Source of the DNA: Paenibacillus faecis
Lineage (GTDB): Bacteria > Bacillota > Bacilli > Paenibacillales > Paenibacillaceae
Direction of reading: 5' to 3'
NCBI RefSeq assembly: GCF_008084145.1
Contig: NZ_VSDO01000001.1
Span: 820,840 to 884,839 of the forward strand
DNA length: 64,000 nt
The translations under genes and the position numbers were made by a program. Of this stretch, positions 44,439 through 52,962 are shown piece by piece. Position 1 is the first letter of the stretch. Each line of letters opens with the position of its first letter. The notes beneath the pieces are model-generated. The model saw only the letters and a program-made list of their open reading frames with translations. It was not told the origin of the DNA and did not search any database.

Positions 44439-45887
44439 TTACAGGGCTGGATCGCTTTTCACGATTCTTGGTTTATCGGCACCCGCCTTTGCGCCGGGAT
44501 CGGCCGCCAAGCCGCCTTGATTCAACAGATTCATTTGCTCCGGATACCCGTAGGTACCGTGTTCGCTGATGTCCAGCCCCATCATTTCCTCTTCTTCCGT
44601 GACGCGCAGCCCCATCAGCATTTTCATACCGCCGAGCAGGAGGAAGGACAACACGAGTACGAAGGCAAATGTTCCGACAACCCCGAGAAGCTGAACACCA
44701 AGCTGCCCGAAACCTCCGCCGTAGAACAAACCGGCCTTCCCCACACCCGTCGTTTCCGCCAATTCCGGTGTAGCGAACAAGCCTGTGGAGATCGCTCCCC
44801 ATACCCCCGCAATTCCGTGAACCGAGAATGCGTAGATCGGATCGTCGATGCCGGCCCGTTCAAACCATCTGGCGGTGAAGAAAGTCAGCACGCCGGCTAC
44901 CGCGCCGATGACGATGGAAGCCCAAGCGTCGACGAAAGCACAGGAACCCGTAATGGCCACCAGCGCCGCCAGAACGCCGTTCAGCATGCTCGGAATATCG
45001 GATTTGCCCATCACGGCCCAGGAGATCAACAGCGCCGCTACCGCACCGGCCGCAGCCGCCAGATTCGTCGTCATCAGGACATAACCGAAGAATCCGTCAC
45101 CCAGCGGAGTCAATGCGCTGCCGGGGTTAAAACCAAACCAGCCGATCCAAAGAATGATGACGCCGAGCACGGTTAACACTTGGTTGTGGCCCGGAATGCT
45201 GTTAGGTTTGCCGTCTTTGCTGTATTTGCCCAAACGCGGTTTCAATAGAATGGTCGCCGCGAGCGCCGCGGTCGCACCGGTCAAATGCACTACCGTCGAA
45301 CCGGCGTAATCCTGCATGCCCAGAGAACCCAGCCAGCCGCCGCCCCATACCCAGTGAGCCACAATCGGATACATAATCGTCAGGAACAACACGCCGAACA
45401 CGATATATACGCTCAGCTTGGCGCGCTCAGCCATGCCTCCGCAGGCAATCGCCAGCGATACGGCCGCAAAGGCCATTTGGAACAAGAACATCAGATCCAG
45501 CGGAACACCTACTTCAGAAAATACGGAGAACGATCCGATGGCGTCTTGGCCTCCGTAGAAAAATCCGGTCGTCCCCAAAAAGCTGTTGCCGTCGCCAAAA
45601 GCGAAGCCGAAGCCGAAAGCCCACCAGACGATCACGGTAATACCCAGCGTCAGAACGGTCTTCCCTGCGACATGACCCGCGTTTTTCATCCGGACCGACC
45701 CCGCTTCCAATAAAGCAAAGCCGGCTTGCATAAAGAACACCAGCATCGCGGCCAGGAAGACAAACAAGGATTTTAAGCCGATTTCCAGAACCGGTGCGGT
45801 CAATTCCCCTTCGGCCGCAAACGCGGATACCGGAAAAGCGAATGCCGCTACCGCCCCTAACAGTCCAAACAGCCATTTCTTTTTCAT
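44439..45887 (-). CDS. amt: ammonium transporter
   Basis: A 482-residue channel starting at ATG 45887 with AGGGAGTGGG upstream; the longer frame is not used. The signal peptide (1-25, ending SAFAA) is followed by about eleven helices. Typical blocks include QAGFALLEAGSVRMKN, WWAFGFGFAFGD and DDPIYAFSVHGIAGVWG with the pore His. A 35-residue C-terminal tail is longer than that of many Amt proteins. It imports ammonium under nitrogen limitation. A GlnR/TnrA-like box and a good promoter lie just upstream. No glnK gene accompanies it. Confidence 0.93.
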   Translation of the reverse strand: MKKKWLFGLLGAVAAFAFPVSAFAAEGELTAPVLEIGLKSLFVFLAAMLVFFMQAGFALLEAGSVRMKNAGHVAGKTVLTLGITVIVWWAFGFGFAFGDGNSFLGTTGFFYGGQDAIGSFSVFSEVGVPLDLMFLFQMAFAAVSLAIACGGMAERAKLSVYIVFGVLFLTIMYPIVAHWVWGGGWLGSLGMQDYAGSTVVHLTGATAALAATILLKPRLGKYSKDGKPNSIPGHNQVLTVLGVIILWIGWFGFNPGSALTPLGDGFFGYVLMTTNLAAAAGAVAALLISWAVMGKSDIPSMLNGVLAALVAITGSCAFVDAWASIVIGAVAGVLTFFTARWFERAGIDDPIYAFSVHGIAGVWGAISTGLFATPELAETTGVGKAGLFYGGGFGQLGVQLLGVVGTFAFVLVLSFLLLGGMKMLMGLRVTEEEEMMGLDISEHGTYGYPEQMNLLNQGGLAADPGAKAGADKPRIVKSDPAL

Positions 45888-45904
45888 TGAGACCCACTCC
45901 CTAA

Positions 45905-45921
45905 TGTCATATTTCCTAACA
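45905..45921. promoter_or_regulatory. GlnR/TnrA-type operator upstream of amt
   Basis: TGTCATATTTCCTAACA agrees with the consensus TGTNANAWWWTNTNACA at every fixed position except one (C where T is expected). It lies 18 bp upstream of the amt start codon and downstream of the predicted transcription start, a position fitting repression by GlnR when nitrogen is abundant. Confidence 0.7.
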
Positions 45922-45941
45922 CAAATCAAAATGTTAAGGTG

Positions 45942-45971
45942 ATTATAAGACGAAAAATATAAACATGACAA
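45942..45971 (-). promoter_or_regulatory. amt promoter
   Basis: Minus-strand TTGTCA (45966-45971) and TATAAT (45942-45947) are separated by 18 bp. The predicted start of transcription is near 45935, about 48 bp before the amt start. Confidence 0.65.
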
Positions 45972-46075
45972 TACCTTTTTTGAAAAAAACAGCAAAAGTG
46001 CAAATAACCTAACATAAAGTGTAAAACAATCGACTATATTGTAATTAAGTAACTGAAAAATATAAAGTATAACGT

Positions 46076-46105
46076 TTGACTGTATACTTCATTGTGGAGT
46101 ATCAT
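46076..46105 (+). promoter_or_regulatory. MerR-type promoter with operator dyad
   Basis: TTGACT (46076-46081) and TATCAT (46100-46105) are 18 bp apart. Inside the spacer, ATACT (46084-46088) and AGTAT (46098-46102) form a dyad, the layout of MerR-family promoters in which the regulator unwinds a spacer that is too long. It drives the merR-like gene downstream. Confidence 0.6.
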
Positions 46106-46167
46106 ATTTTAGTAAGAAAGATATGGCAGGTTCCTTTTGCCGTATCTGCTCCTTTATGGATATATTG

Positions 46168-46626
46168 ATGAAGAGAGGTGATCCTATTGGAGTCGTAAAG
46201 CTTTACCGGATCGGGGAATTGGCGAAAGCCGCAGGGATCAGCGAACGCACCATCGACTATTACACCAAACTCGGCTTGATTGCTCCCGAAAAACGGACGC
46301 AAAAGAACTACAGATTATACAGCTCTGAAACCTTGTCACGCTTGGAACGTATTATTCAGATGAAGCAGGAAAAGTACTCCCTGGAGGAAATCCGTGAGAA
46401 GCTCCAGCAATGGAGTAAAGTTTCGAGCGAAGAACTGGTTACCGAAAGGCTAAGTTCGCTTGAGATGCACATGCAGCAGTTGGAGCGGGAGGTTAAAGAG
46501 CTTGAACCGCTGATTTCCAGTCTGAAACCGGGCCAAGCGAAGAAGGCTTTCTCCCATCTGATGCCGCAAAGCCTGGCATGCATCGAGGCGCTGCGTATTA
46601 TTCTTAACAACGGGCCCTTCAGTTAG
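46168..46626 (+). CDS. MerR-family transcriptional regulator
   Basis: The DNA-binding winged helix is YRIGELAKAAGISERTIDYYTKLGLIAPEKRT and is followed by the linker and a long coiled coil (VTERLSSLEMHMQQLEREVKEL). No cysteines suited to metal binding lie in the C-terminal part. The start is uncertain: ATG 46168 has no ribosome site, while an in-frame ATT at 46186 has AGAGGTG 5 nt upstream and would begin just before VVKLYRIGEL. It probably controls its own promoter and yugP, which starts 55 bp downstream. Confidence 0.85.
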   Translation: MKRGDPIGVVKLYRIGELAKAAGISERTIDYYTKLGLIAPEKRTQKNYRLYSSETLSRLERIIQMKQEKYSLEEIREKLQQWSKVSSEELVTERLSSLEMHMQQLEREVKELEPLISSLKPGQAKKAFSHLMPQSLACIEALRIILNNGPFS

Positions 46627-46681
46627 AGCACTTTTTCCTTAGACATCCCTAGCTTCTATGACTTTTTTGGAGGAATGACAA

Positions 46682-47362
46682 ATGTACTCTGACGTAATGC
46701 TTATACCCATTTTATTGGCGTTCGGCTTGACCTTATGGGCACAGTTCCGGGTATCCGGTACCTTTAAAAGATGGGCAAAAGTACCGAATATGTACGGATT
46801 GACAGGTCATGACGCCGCCCGTCGCATGCTGGATGCCAACGGATTGTACGATGTTCCGATCGAACCTGTTCGGGGCTCGCTGACCGACCATTACGATCCG
46901 ATTCACCGGGTCGTTCGGTTGTCGGAACCGGTTTATTACGAGAACTCCATCTCGGCCGTGGCCGTGGCCTGCCACGAGGTGGGGCACGCCATACAGCACA
47001 AGGAATCCTACCCTATGCTCGTCCTGCGGCACAGAATGTTTCCCGTCGTCAATTTCGCTTCGGGCATAGCGCCGTTTTTGCTGCTCGCCGGCTTTTTGTT
47101 CGGCATGTTCAATTTGATCGGGCTAGGGATTATTTTCTTCTCCGCAGCGGTTCTGTTTCAGTTGGTTACGCTGCCGGTAGAATTTAACGCCAGTAACCGG
47201 GCACGCAAAATCATGCTGCAGCAAGGCTTTATTTCGCCTAACGAAGAACAAGGCGTGGCCAAGGTCCTAAATTCCGCCGCCTTGACTTATGTTGCCGCCG
47301 CCCTGCTGTCCTTGCTCGAGCTGCTCCGGTACATCCTGCTGTTTGTAGGCAACCGGGAATAA
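46682..47362 (+). CDS. yugP: YugP-family membrane zinc metallopeptidase
   Basis: A 226-residue protein with an N-terminal membrane helix, a cytosolic part with the zinc motif HEVGH (98-102), and two to three further helices; FNASNRA near 172 supplies conserved polar residues. This is the DUF2268-unrelated YugP family, whose substrate is unknown; roles in membrane protein quality control have been suggested. The ribosome site is GGAGGAATGAC. It is downstream of, and in the same orientation as, the MerR gene, so co-regulation is likely. Confidence 0.9.
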   Translation: MYSDVMLIPILLAFGLTLWAQFRVSGTFKRWAKVPNMYGLTGHDAARRMLDANGLYDVPIEPVRGSLTDHYDPIHRVVRLSEPVYYENSISAVAVACHEVGHAIQHKESYPMLVLRHRMFPVVNFASGIAPFLLLAGFLFGMFNLIGLGIIFFSAAVLFQLVTLPVEFNASNRARKIMLQQGFISPNEEQGVAKVLNSAALTYVAAALLSLLELLRYILLFVGNRE

Positions 47363-47376
47363 TGAATCTTTACGAG

Positions 47377-47424
47377 AAAAAAAAGCGCAGGAGTCCTGGT
47401 TTCCAAGGCTCCTGCGCTTTTTTG
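47377..47424. terminator. bidirectional intrinsic terminator
   Basis: AAAAAGCGCAGGAG pairs with CTCCTGCGCTTTTTT around a GTTTCC loop. It ends the yugP transcript. Confidence 0.9.
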
Positions 47425-47444
47425 ATTTACTTCGATCTTGTCCC

Positions 47445-47995
47445 CAATCATAACCATCCGTTTGACGGGTGGTTTTCTCTAAGGCTATAAGCCTTTATTA
47501 CCGGCTAGCGTCTTAAGACGCTAGCTTTCACTACGTTCAAGCTATTAGGTCGTTGCCACTTTTGCCTACCTCTAGGGGTGCGATTATTTACTCTAGCTAG
47601 TACCCCGTCAGACTACCTTGATACATAGAATTCCTGCATATGTGCATGTTTTTTCTTGTTTGGGGCCAAAAATTTTAAAATTCCTGCAAATCTGCAGGAA
47701 TTTTCGACAAAACCGGCTTGTTTCTCTAAATTCGCTAGAAATTCCTGCGGATTTGCATCTTTTTTCGCATCCCCTTGAGGATCGGCCTAAAATTCCTGCA
47801 GATTTGCATCTTTTTTGGAGTTGGACGTGTGGAAGCACACTAGGCGCCTCTTTGTATATGACATATCACTTCGATTAGCCATAAACCACCTTTTCCTTTC
47901 GTTAATACATAGTTAGGTTGAACACTCCTATGATAACGACCCCATCAGGTGGTTTTTGTTTTGCACGCTTCGCGAGCTCCACTGGCTGAAGCCCC
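47445..47995. mobile_element. decayed IS200-type element without transposase
   Basis: Its left part (hairpin CCATCCG/CGGGTGG at 47454-47472, then a GACGCTAGC block) matches the end of the intact IS at 17158-17230. Its right part (GGTGGTTTTTGTTTTGCACGC, CACTGGCTGAAGC at about 47948-47991) matches the other end of that IS. No tnpA frame lies between. The interior contains four-unit array B. Confidence 0.5.
47628..47816 (+). repeat. four-unit dyad array, family 1, copy B
   Basis: Cores are CTGCATATGTGCAT (47634-47647), CTGCAAATCTGCAG (47684-47697), CTGCGGATTTGCAT (47745-47758) and CTGCAGATTTGCAT (47796-47809). Centres are 50, 61 and 51 bp apart, identical to copy A. Unit 2 is a 12-bp perfect hairpin with loop AATC. 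Linkers match copies A and C. The open frame across it has no protein support. Confidence 0.88.
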
Positions 47996-48002
47996 CATCA
48001 GT

Positions 48003-48728
48003 CATAACCACCGGCTTAGCCGGTGGCTTCCATCAGCCCTATAAGGGCATGGTACTAGCAAGCGCCTAAGAAGGCGCACTGAAAGTCTGCCAACCGCGAG
48101 CGGTCTCGGGCATGCCCCTTAAAGGGGCTTTTTTACTTGCCCTTTCCTACCGACTCACCCGTAAACGGGTCGAACAGTTCTTTCATCGTGAGTTGTTCGT
48201 AGTTCTTATCTTCTGTTAGCTGATTCCGAATGTATTCGGCGATCGCTTTCCTGTTACGTCCTACCGTATCCACAAAGTATCCTCTACACCAAAACTGTCG
48301 ATTTCCGTACCGATACTTTAGATTCGCAAACTTATCGAAGATCATCAGCGAACTTTTTCCCTTCAAGTATCCCATAAATTCCGACACACTTAACTTAGGA
48401 GGGATACTTACCAGCATGTGAATATGGTCTGGGCATGCCTCCGCCTCATGAATCTCCACACCTTTTCTCTCACATAGCTCTCGAATGATTTTTCCGATTT
48501 CTCTTTTTAATTTCCCATAGATCACTTGTCGTCTGTACTTTGGCGCAAATACGATATGGTATTTGCAGTTCCAGCGTGTATGTGCTAGACTGCTCTTATC
48601 CATTTCCCTTGTCCTCCTTGATTTCATGATGCGGTTGGCAGACCGGCTATCATTTTATCATAAAGGTCAAGGGATTTTTACTCATAGCTATAAGCTTTCC
48701 TGAACCCCCAGTCAAACTGGGGGTTTTC
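48003..48728 (-). mobile_element. IS200/IS605-family insertion sequence, intact
   Basis: The tnpA gene is flanked by hairpins CCACCGG/CCGGTGG (48008-48026) and CCCCCAGT/ACTGGGGG (48705-48723). A short hairpin GCCCC/GGGGC followed by T6 near 48115-48133 lies 3' of tnpA. It stands next to the decayed element at 47445-47995. Exact tips are uncertain. Confidence 0.75.
48133..48603 (-). CDS. tnpA: IS200/IS605-family transposase TnpA
   Basis: About 156 residues from ATG 48603 (MDKSSLAHTRW), with AAGGAGG upstream; an upstream extension in frame is spurious. The HUH site is HIH at 60-62 in PDHIHMLV, and the catalytic Tyr is probably Tyr124 in IAEYIRNQ. The gene is full length and probably functional. 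It is related to, but clearly different from, the copy at 17291. Confidence 0.95.
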   Translation of the reverse strand: MDKSSLAHTRWNCKYHIVFAPKYRRQVIYGKLKREIGKIIRELCERKGVEIHEAEACPDHIHMLVSIPPKLSVSEFMGYLKGKSSLMIFDKFANLKYRYGNRQFWCRGYFVDTVGRNRKAIAEYIRNQLTEDKNYEQLTMKELFDPFTGESVGKGK

Positions 48729-48749
48729 TTCGACAAAAAAACCGCCTCG

Positions 48750-49661
48750 TCATTGACTCGGCGGCGTATCAACCTGCAGGCCGAAATACTCCAGCAGAAA
48801 AACCCGAAAAGATTGTGCCACGAGTGGCAGTTTCTCATCCGCACGATGGATCAGTCCGATCGTTCGGGTCACCTTGGGCTCCGAAATCCGCACACGGCTG
48901 GGCTGGAGCATAAAGCTCTGAAACAGCGCCATCTCCGGCAGCAGACTTACCCCCATTCCCGCGGCGACCAGTCCGCGGATCGTATCCGTTTCTTCGCCTT
49001 CAAAAGCGATTTTCGGCGTAAATCCAGCTTCCTGGCACGCTTGCCAAACGATAGGCCGCAAGGAATAGCCTTTGCTGAAAAGAATGAATTTGTCGTCTTT
49101 CAGTTGACTCAGCTTGATGCTTTGCTCTCCGGCGAGCGGATGGCTCGGCGGCATGATCGCCACCAAATCCTCGGTCAGCACGACGTTGCCGACAACTTGA
49201 TCGTGATTCTCAGGAAAAGGCGAAATGAACGCCAAATCAACTTCTCCGGATACGACGTCCCGGATCAGCGTTGGATAAGTCCCCTGTCTAAACCGGAACT
49301 TGACGTTCGGGTAGAGCTTGCGAAACTCGGCGACGACGCTGGGAATAATATGAATGCCCAGACTGTTCGGAAAGCCGAGCCGAATCTCCCCCTGTTCGGG
49401 GTCCAGAAACTCATGGACTTCATTCACCGCACGGTCCAGATCTTTCAAAATGCTCTCCACCCGGCTGCAAAAGAGCTGGCCGACCGCCGTAAGCTGCAGA
49501 TTTCTGCCCTTTTGCATAAATAGGTTTACGCCGAGTTCCTGTTCCAACTGGTGGATTTGTCGGCTCACCGCAGACTGGGCGACGTGCAGTTCCTCCGCCG
49601 CCTGGGTGACATGCTCTTTTCTCGCCACTTTTAGAAAGTATTGCAGTTGTCTTAATTCCAC
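48750..49661 (-). CDS. LysR-family regulator, GltC-like
   Basis: A 303-residue regulator with an N-terminal winged helix (MELRQLQYFLKVARKEHVTQ, QSAVSRQIHQLEQELG). Effector-domain blocks GEIRLGFPNSLG, DLAFISPFP and EGEETDTIRGLVAAGMGVSLLPE resemble GltC, the activator of glutamate synthase genes in Bacillus. GTG start with GGAG upstream. No gltAB genes are next to it in this window, so the target is unknown. It lies just downstream of an IS200 insertion. Confidence 0.85.
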   Translation of the reverse strand: MELRQLQYFLKVARKEHVTQAAEELHVAQSAVSRQIHQLEQELGVNLFMQKGRNLQLTAVGQLFCSRVESILKDLDRAVNEVHEFLDPEQGEIRLGFPNSLGIHIIPSVVAEFRKLYPNVKFRFRQGTYPTLIRDVVSGEVDLAFISPFPENHDQVVGNVVLTEDLVAIMPPSHPLAGEQSIKLSQLKDDKFILFSKGYSLRPIVWQACQEAGFTPKIAFEGEETDTIRGLVAAGMGVSLLPEMALFQSFMLQPSRVRISEPKVTRTIGLIHRADEKLPLVAQSFRVFLLEYFGLQVDTPPSQ

Positions 49662-49803
49662 GAATCTATCGCTCCATTTCGCATCTGTTCATAAAATCCG
49701 CATAAGGGCTGATCAGCATAAAAGGGCTTACAATCCATGCATCGACGAATTTCTAGAGAAAGTGGTGATTTACCTCTAATGTACCATGGACGATCCTGCG
49801 GGT

Positions 49804-50418
49804 TCAACGTCGTTTTAACACCCGAATAATAAGACCGTAGAGGAAGAACCCGCCAATCAAGCCGCCAAAGTGCGCCATCCAGTTGACCTGAGGAACCATT
49901 AGGGAGAAGACCACCCCGATGATCAGAAGGCTGTACAACGTTTGCCGCGAGCTTGTATCCATCAGATGTCTCTGCAACAGGGCAATATACAAAAACGCGC
50001 CGTACACCCCATAAATCGCCCCGGAGGCACCCACGGACAAATGATTCTCCATCGATTGCCGGTAAATCTCCAAGCTGATCAGATTCCCCACAAGGCCGCT
50101 GGCCAAATAAAGCAGGGCGTATCTCCAATGTCCAAGCAGGCGCTCCAGCGGCGGGGCAAACACCAATATGGCAAAACAGTTGGAGATCAGGTGCGTCAGG
50201 TCGTGATGAAGAAACATGGATGAGAAAAGCCTCCACCACTCGCTGGCGAAGGGCTCCACATTCGTGAGAGCGCCGTATTTCAGCTGAGTCAAAGCGTCGC
50301 CCGATCCACCATTGAATGTAAGGACGAGAAACATAATCACATTTGCCGCTAGGATCAAGCTGGTTACCGGATAATAGCGGAGATAGCTTTTCCAGTTTTC
50401 ATAACGAATAAATATCAT
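49804..50418 (-). CDS. rhomboid intramembrane serine protease
   Basis: A 204-residue protein with six membrane helices, starting at ATG 50418 with AAAGGAAGG upstream. The catalytic dyad is Ser132 in GASGAIYG and His183 in WMAHFGG. The conserved WWRLFSSMFLHHDLTHLISN loop precedes helix 2. It cleaves membrane proteins within the bilayer. The neighbours give no hint of substrate. Confidence 0.92.
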   Translation of the reverse strand: MIFIRYENWKSYLRYYPVTSLILAANVIMFLVLTFNGGSGDALTQLKYGALTNVEPFASEWWRLFSSMFLHHDLTHLISNCFAILVFAPPLERLLGHWRYALLYLASGLVGNLISLEIYRQSMENHLSVGASGAIYGVYGAFLYIALLQRHLMDTSSRQTLYSLLIIGVVFSLMVPQVNWMAHFGGLIGGFFLYGLIIRVLKRR

Positions 50419-50527
50419 CGGAACCTTCCTTTGCACAATCATGAATTCCTAAATATTGGACAATCCCAAATTAAAACGACTATAATGAAGACTGAACCCA
50501 TTATCTCATGTTTAGGAGGAGAAAGAA

Positions 50528-51049
50528 ATGACACAAGAACGCACAAGCGTGGCAACATTTAAAGGCAATCCCCTCACCTTGGTGGGCCCGGAACTTAAAG
50601 TCGGCGACACCGCTCCGGACTTCCGGCTGAATAAAAACCTGCTTGAAGAAGCCACTCTTCAGGACTTTGCCGGCAAGATTAAACTCATCAGTGTCGTCCC
50701 CTCCCTGGATACAGGCGTGTGCGACGCGCAAACCCGCCGTTTCAACGAGGAAGCCGCCGGCCTTGGCGATGACGTCGTTATTCTGACCGTCAGCTGCGAT
50801 CTTCCATTCGCTCAAGCACGCTGGTGCGGAGCTGCCGGTGTGGATCGCGTCGTTACTTTGTCCGACTACAAAGACAATTCGTTCGGCAAAGCCTACGGGG
50901 TTCTGATTAAGGAATTCGCCCTGGATCAGCGCGCCGTCTTCGTGGTGGACAAGGAGAATAAAATCCGCTATGTCGAAGTGCTGAAAGAAATGTCCGAGCA
51001 TCCTGACTACGAAAAGCCGGTGGCCGCGGTCAAAGAATTGCTGGGCTAA
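50528..51049 (+). CDS. tpx: thiol peroxidase
   Basis: A 173-residue 2-Cys peroxiredoxin. The peroxidatic Cys65 is in [15 protein letters not shown] and the resolving Cys100 in LPFAQARWC; an extra Cys90 lies in TVSCDLPF. It reduces hydrogen peroxide and organic hydroperoxides with thioredoxin. The ribosome site TAGGAGG is ideal. It is monocistronic and followed by a strong terminator. Confidence 0.95.
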   Translation: MTQERTSVATFKGNPLTLVGPELKVGDTAPDFRLNKNLLEEATLQDFAGKIKLISVVPSLDTGVCDAQTRRFNEEAAGLGDDVVILTVSCDLPFAQARWCGAAGVDRVVTLSDYKDNSFGKAYGVLIKEFALDQRAVFVVDKENKIRYVEVLKEMSEHPDYEKPVAAVKELLG

Positions 51050-51090
51050 TGGATGTAAACAATTAGTCGATTCATATCGGTTTGCATAAA

Positions 51091-51131
51091 GAAGCGAGCA
51101 AAGAGGGAAGCCCTCCCTGCTCGCTTCTTTT
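51091..51131. terminator. intrinsic terminator after tpx
   Basis: GAAGCGAGCA pairs with TGCTCGCTTC, with an inner GAGGG/CCCTC pair, then TTTTCC. It can act for both flanking genes. Confidence 0.88.
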
Positions 51132-51140
51132 CCTTCCGGG

Positions 51141-51533
51141 CTAGGACGTCACTTTGTAGGACGACAGTTTCTTATCCAACATCGAGTATAAATGCAGAAT
51201 GTTCCGGTAATTCGCCCCTAGATCGCCGAACGATCCACGGGTGGCCGAATAAATGTCTACCGCCGTACGCATCGGACCGGTGGATACGATCGAGACCGTA
51301 ATATCCATAACTCTTCCCAGGCTCGTGCGTTTCTCCAGTGTGATTTCTCCGACCGAAGGCACCTCGTGCAGCACTTTGTAACCGGGGATTTTCTTCAACG
51401 TGGAGGAAACCTCCTCCCACATTCTATCCCTGGATAATTGATAATATCTTGTTTTCAATTCAGGCATTTTCGCGCGGTCGCTCGTTCCCTCTTGGCTGCG
51501 GAAAATACCGACTAACGTTCTCTTGAATGACAA
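51141..51533 (-). CDS. DUF1499-like protein
   Basis: A 130-residue soluble protein. The second half, TVSIVSTGPMRTAVDIYSATRGSFGDLGANYRNI, resembles the DUF1499 pattern in which Arg/Ser and a terminal DLGxN block follow two strands. No signal peptide. Function unknown. It is convergent with tpx and has its start 118 bp from the nearest other feature, a terminator at 51651. Confidence 0.6.
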   Translation of the reverse strand: MSFKRTLVGIFRSQEGTSDRAKMPELKTRYYQLSRDRMWEEVSSTLKKIPGYKVLHEVPSVGEITLEKRTSLGRVMDITVSIVSTGPMRTAVDIYSATRGSFGDLGANYRNILHLYSMLDKKLSSYKVTS

Positions 51534-51650
51534 GCCGCTCTTCCTCCTTTATCCTACTGACACAACAAGAATACGATTTCATCTATGTATATTCTAACAT
51601 TGTTGACGAACAAACAAAAGAGAGGGCCCTTTCCCGATGGCTCACTCCAC

Positions 51651-51690
51651 AAAAAAAGCGCCTCGAAGCTCCCATCCCAGGAGTTCCAGG
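51651..51690 (-). terminator. intrinsic terminator
   Basis: On the minus strand GCCTGGAACTCC pairs with GGGAGCTTCGAGGC, followed by seven T. It lies downstream of the 6S-like RNA and may be its backup terminator. Confidence 0.75.
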
Positions 51691-51713
51691 CACTTCATTC
51701 ATCCAGTTCTATA

Positions 51714-51906
51714 AAAAAGAGACCCGCCTATGCCGTCCGGTTACATTGTCTCGAACCTGCATTCGCAGGTGGGTGACCGCAGCGGCATTTTTGAAGTCCC
51801 CTCATCAACATGGATAGGGCCTTTCAGCCATGACGCAATGTAAGTCTCCCGAGACTTTGTCATTGGTTCAAAACAACATAGAACCGAAACGCACATCGCA
51901 GGACGT
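51714..51906 (-). ncRNA. ssrS: 6S-RNA-like structured transcript
   Basis: A consensus promoter starts a transcript near 51906 that ends about 190 nt later at TCTCTTTTTT, the usual length of 6S RNA. The ends pair in three blocks (CCTGC/GCGGG, CGGTT/AACCG, ATGTTGT/ACAATGT), giving an interrupted closing stem, and the interior has AAGTCTC/GAGACTT and CCTGC/GCAGG hairpins around an open central bubble. This is the 6S plan: an RNA that mimics an open promoter and binds RNA polymerase. The name is inference from shape, promoter and length. Confidence 0.55.
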
Positions 51907-51912
51907 AAACCT

Positions 51913-51941
51913 ATTATAAAACTTCGTTAAGGAAATGTAAA
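51913..51941 (-). promoter_or_regulatory. strong sigma-A promoter of the 6S-like RNA
   Basis: On the minus strand TTTACA (51936-51941) and a perfect TATAAT (51913-51918) are 17 bp apart. Confidence 0.8.
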
Positions 51942-51992
51942 CTTAGCGATTAAGGAAAATTCCCCCTCAACCATTGAAGCCATGAATACGGA

Positions 51993-52784
51993 TCAATCCT
52001 TCTCCTTCGCTTCGCCTTCCGACAGCTCCGAAACCGAAGCTTCGGCTTCCGTGGCGGCGTCCCTCTCCTCGGCCTCCCGCATTTTCTCCACCTTCTCCTG
52101 GATCTTGTTATACGCGATAAAGAAGTTGTAGAAAGCGACCAGTGCGGTCAGGGTAGCAAAGCCAATGAAAACCAGCCACATAAAGCGCAGCGTCAGGAAA
52201 GCCAACACCACCACGCAAATCAAAGTGGAAAGTGCGCGGAACGGACGAATGATCGTCAGCAGGATCGCGTTTTTGATCAGCAAGGTCACCTTCAGATGAT
52301 AATGCGCCACCAGGGAAAAGAAATTGAACAGCGATATCGAAAGCAACACGAGGAAGATCATCATGATCATGCCGAGCAGTTGCATGTTGTTTAGTTGGGT
52401 CATATAAAAATAATAATCGACGTACATGATTACGAATAAAAGCGTATAAAATAAGCCGCCAACCATGCTCTGCTTATAATTCTCTTTGTAGCCGCGGAAA
52501 TACAATTTGATAATGCTTAAATCGGATTCCCCCATGACCCATTTACGCACGACGGTGAACAGCGCTGCGGTTGCCGGAAAAATTGTAAACGGTGCCAAAA
52601 TAGCCATAAGATATAAGGTGGCATTCTCCGGCGGAGCTTCCGGATTTTGCATATACAAAAACTTGGTCATCAAAACAAAAAGGAAAGGTGAGGAACAAAG
52701 CACCCACAGCAGATTGCTGCCGGAGACCCGCATAATCCATTCCGTAATTTTATAAAAACCGCCCATTAACCCTTTGTATTCCAA
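51993..52784 (-). CDS. YesL-like DUF624 membrane protein
   Basis: A 263-residue protein with about six hydrophobic helices. The start YKGLMGGFYKITEWIMRVSGSNLLW resembles the DUF624/YesL pattern found next to carbohydrate ABC transporters. The tail after 220 is charged (EKVEKMREAEERDAATEAEAS). No sugar genes are nearby, so its job is unclear. The gene is monocistronic between the 6S-like RNA and a small YjcZ gene. Confidence 0.8.
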   Translation of the reverse strand: MEYKGLMGGFYKITEWIMRVSGSNLLWVLCSSPFLFVLMTKFLYMQNPEAPPENATLYLMAILAPFTIFPATAALFTVVRKWVMGESDLSIIKLYFRGYKENYKQSMVGGLFYTLLFVIMYVDYYFYMTQLNNMQLLGMIMMIFLVLLSISLFNFFSLVAHYHLKVTLLIKNAILLTIIRPFRALSTLICVVVLAFLTLRFMWLVFIGFATLTALVAFYNFFIAYNKIQEKVEKMREAEERDAATEAEASVSELSEGEAKEKD

Positions 52785-52962
52785 GTAAAGTTCTCCCTCC
52801 GAAAGTAGTGAATTTGTCTATATACTACTATAGCATGTTTTTACAATGACTATCCAGCGCCTATTTTACTCGCCTTGGGCCGCCGTCTAAACCCGCCGGG
52901 GCACCCCGCCATACCATATAAAGAAATTTCAAACATCCAATATTTATTAAGGAGGTTATTTC

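Noticed and set aside
47608..47838. Small protein encoded by array B (and the matching frame in array C)
   Set aside because: The frame is open only because the repeat lacks stops. The peptide similarity between the two ends in a frame change, and array A does not encode it.
51760..51790. T-box-like GGGTGACCGC on the plus strand
   Set aside because: It does not match the AGGGTGGNACCGCG box, and no aminoacylation or amino-acid gene follows on that strand.
51527..51817. Plus-strand coding frame over the 6S-like region
   Set aside because: It runs through a terminator and the structured RNA on the other strand and has no domain or good start.
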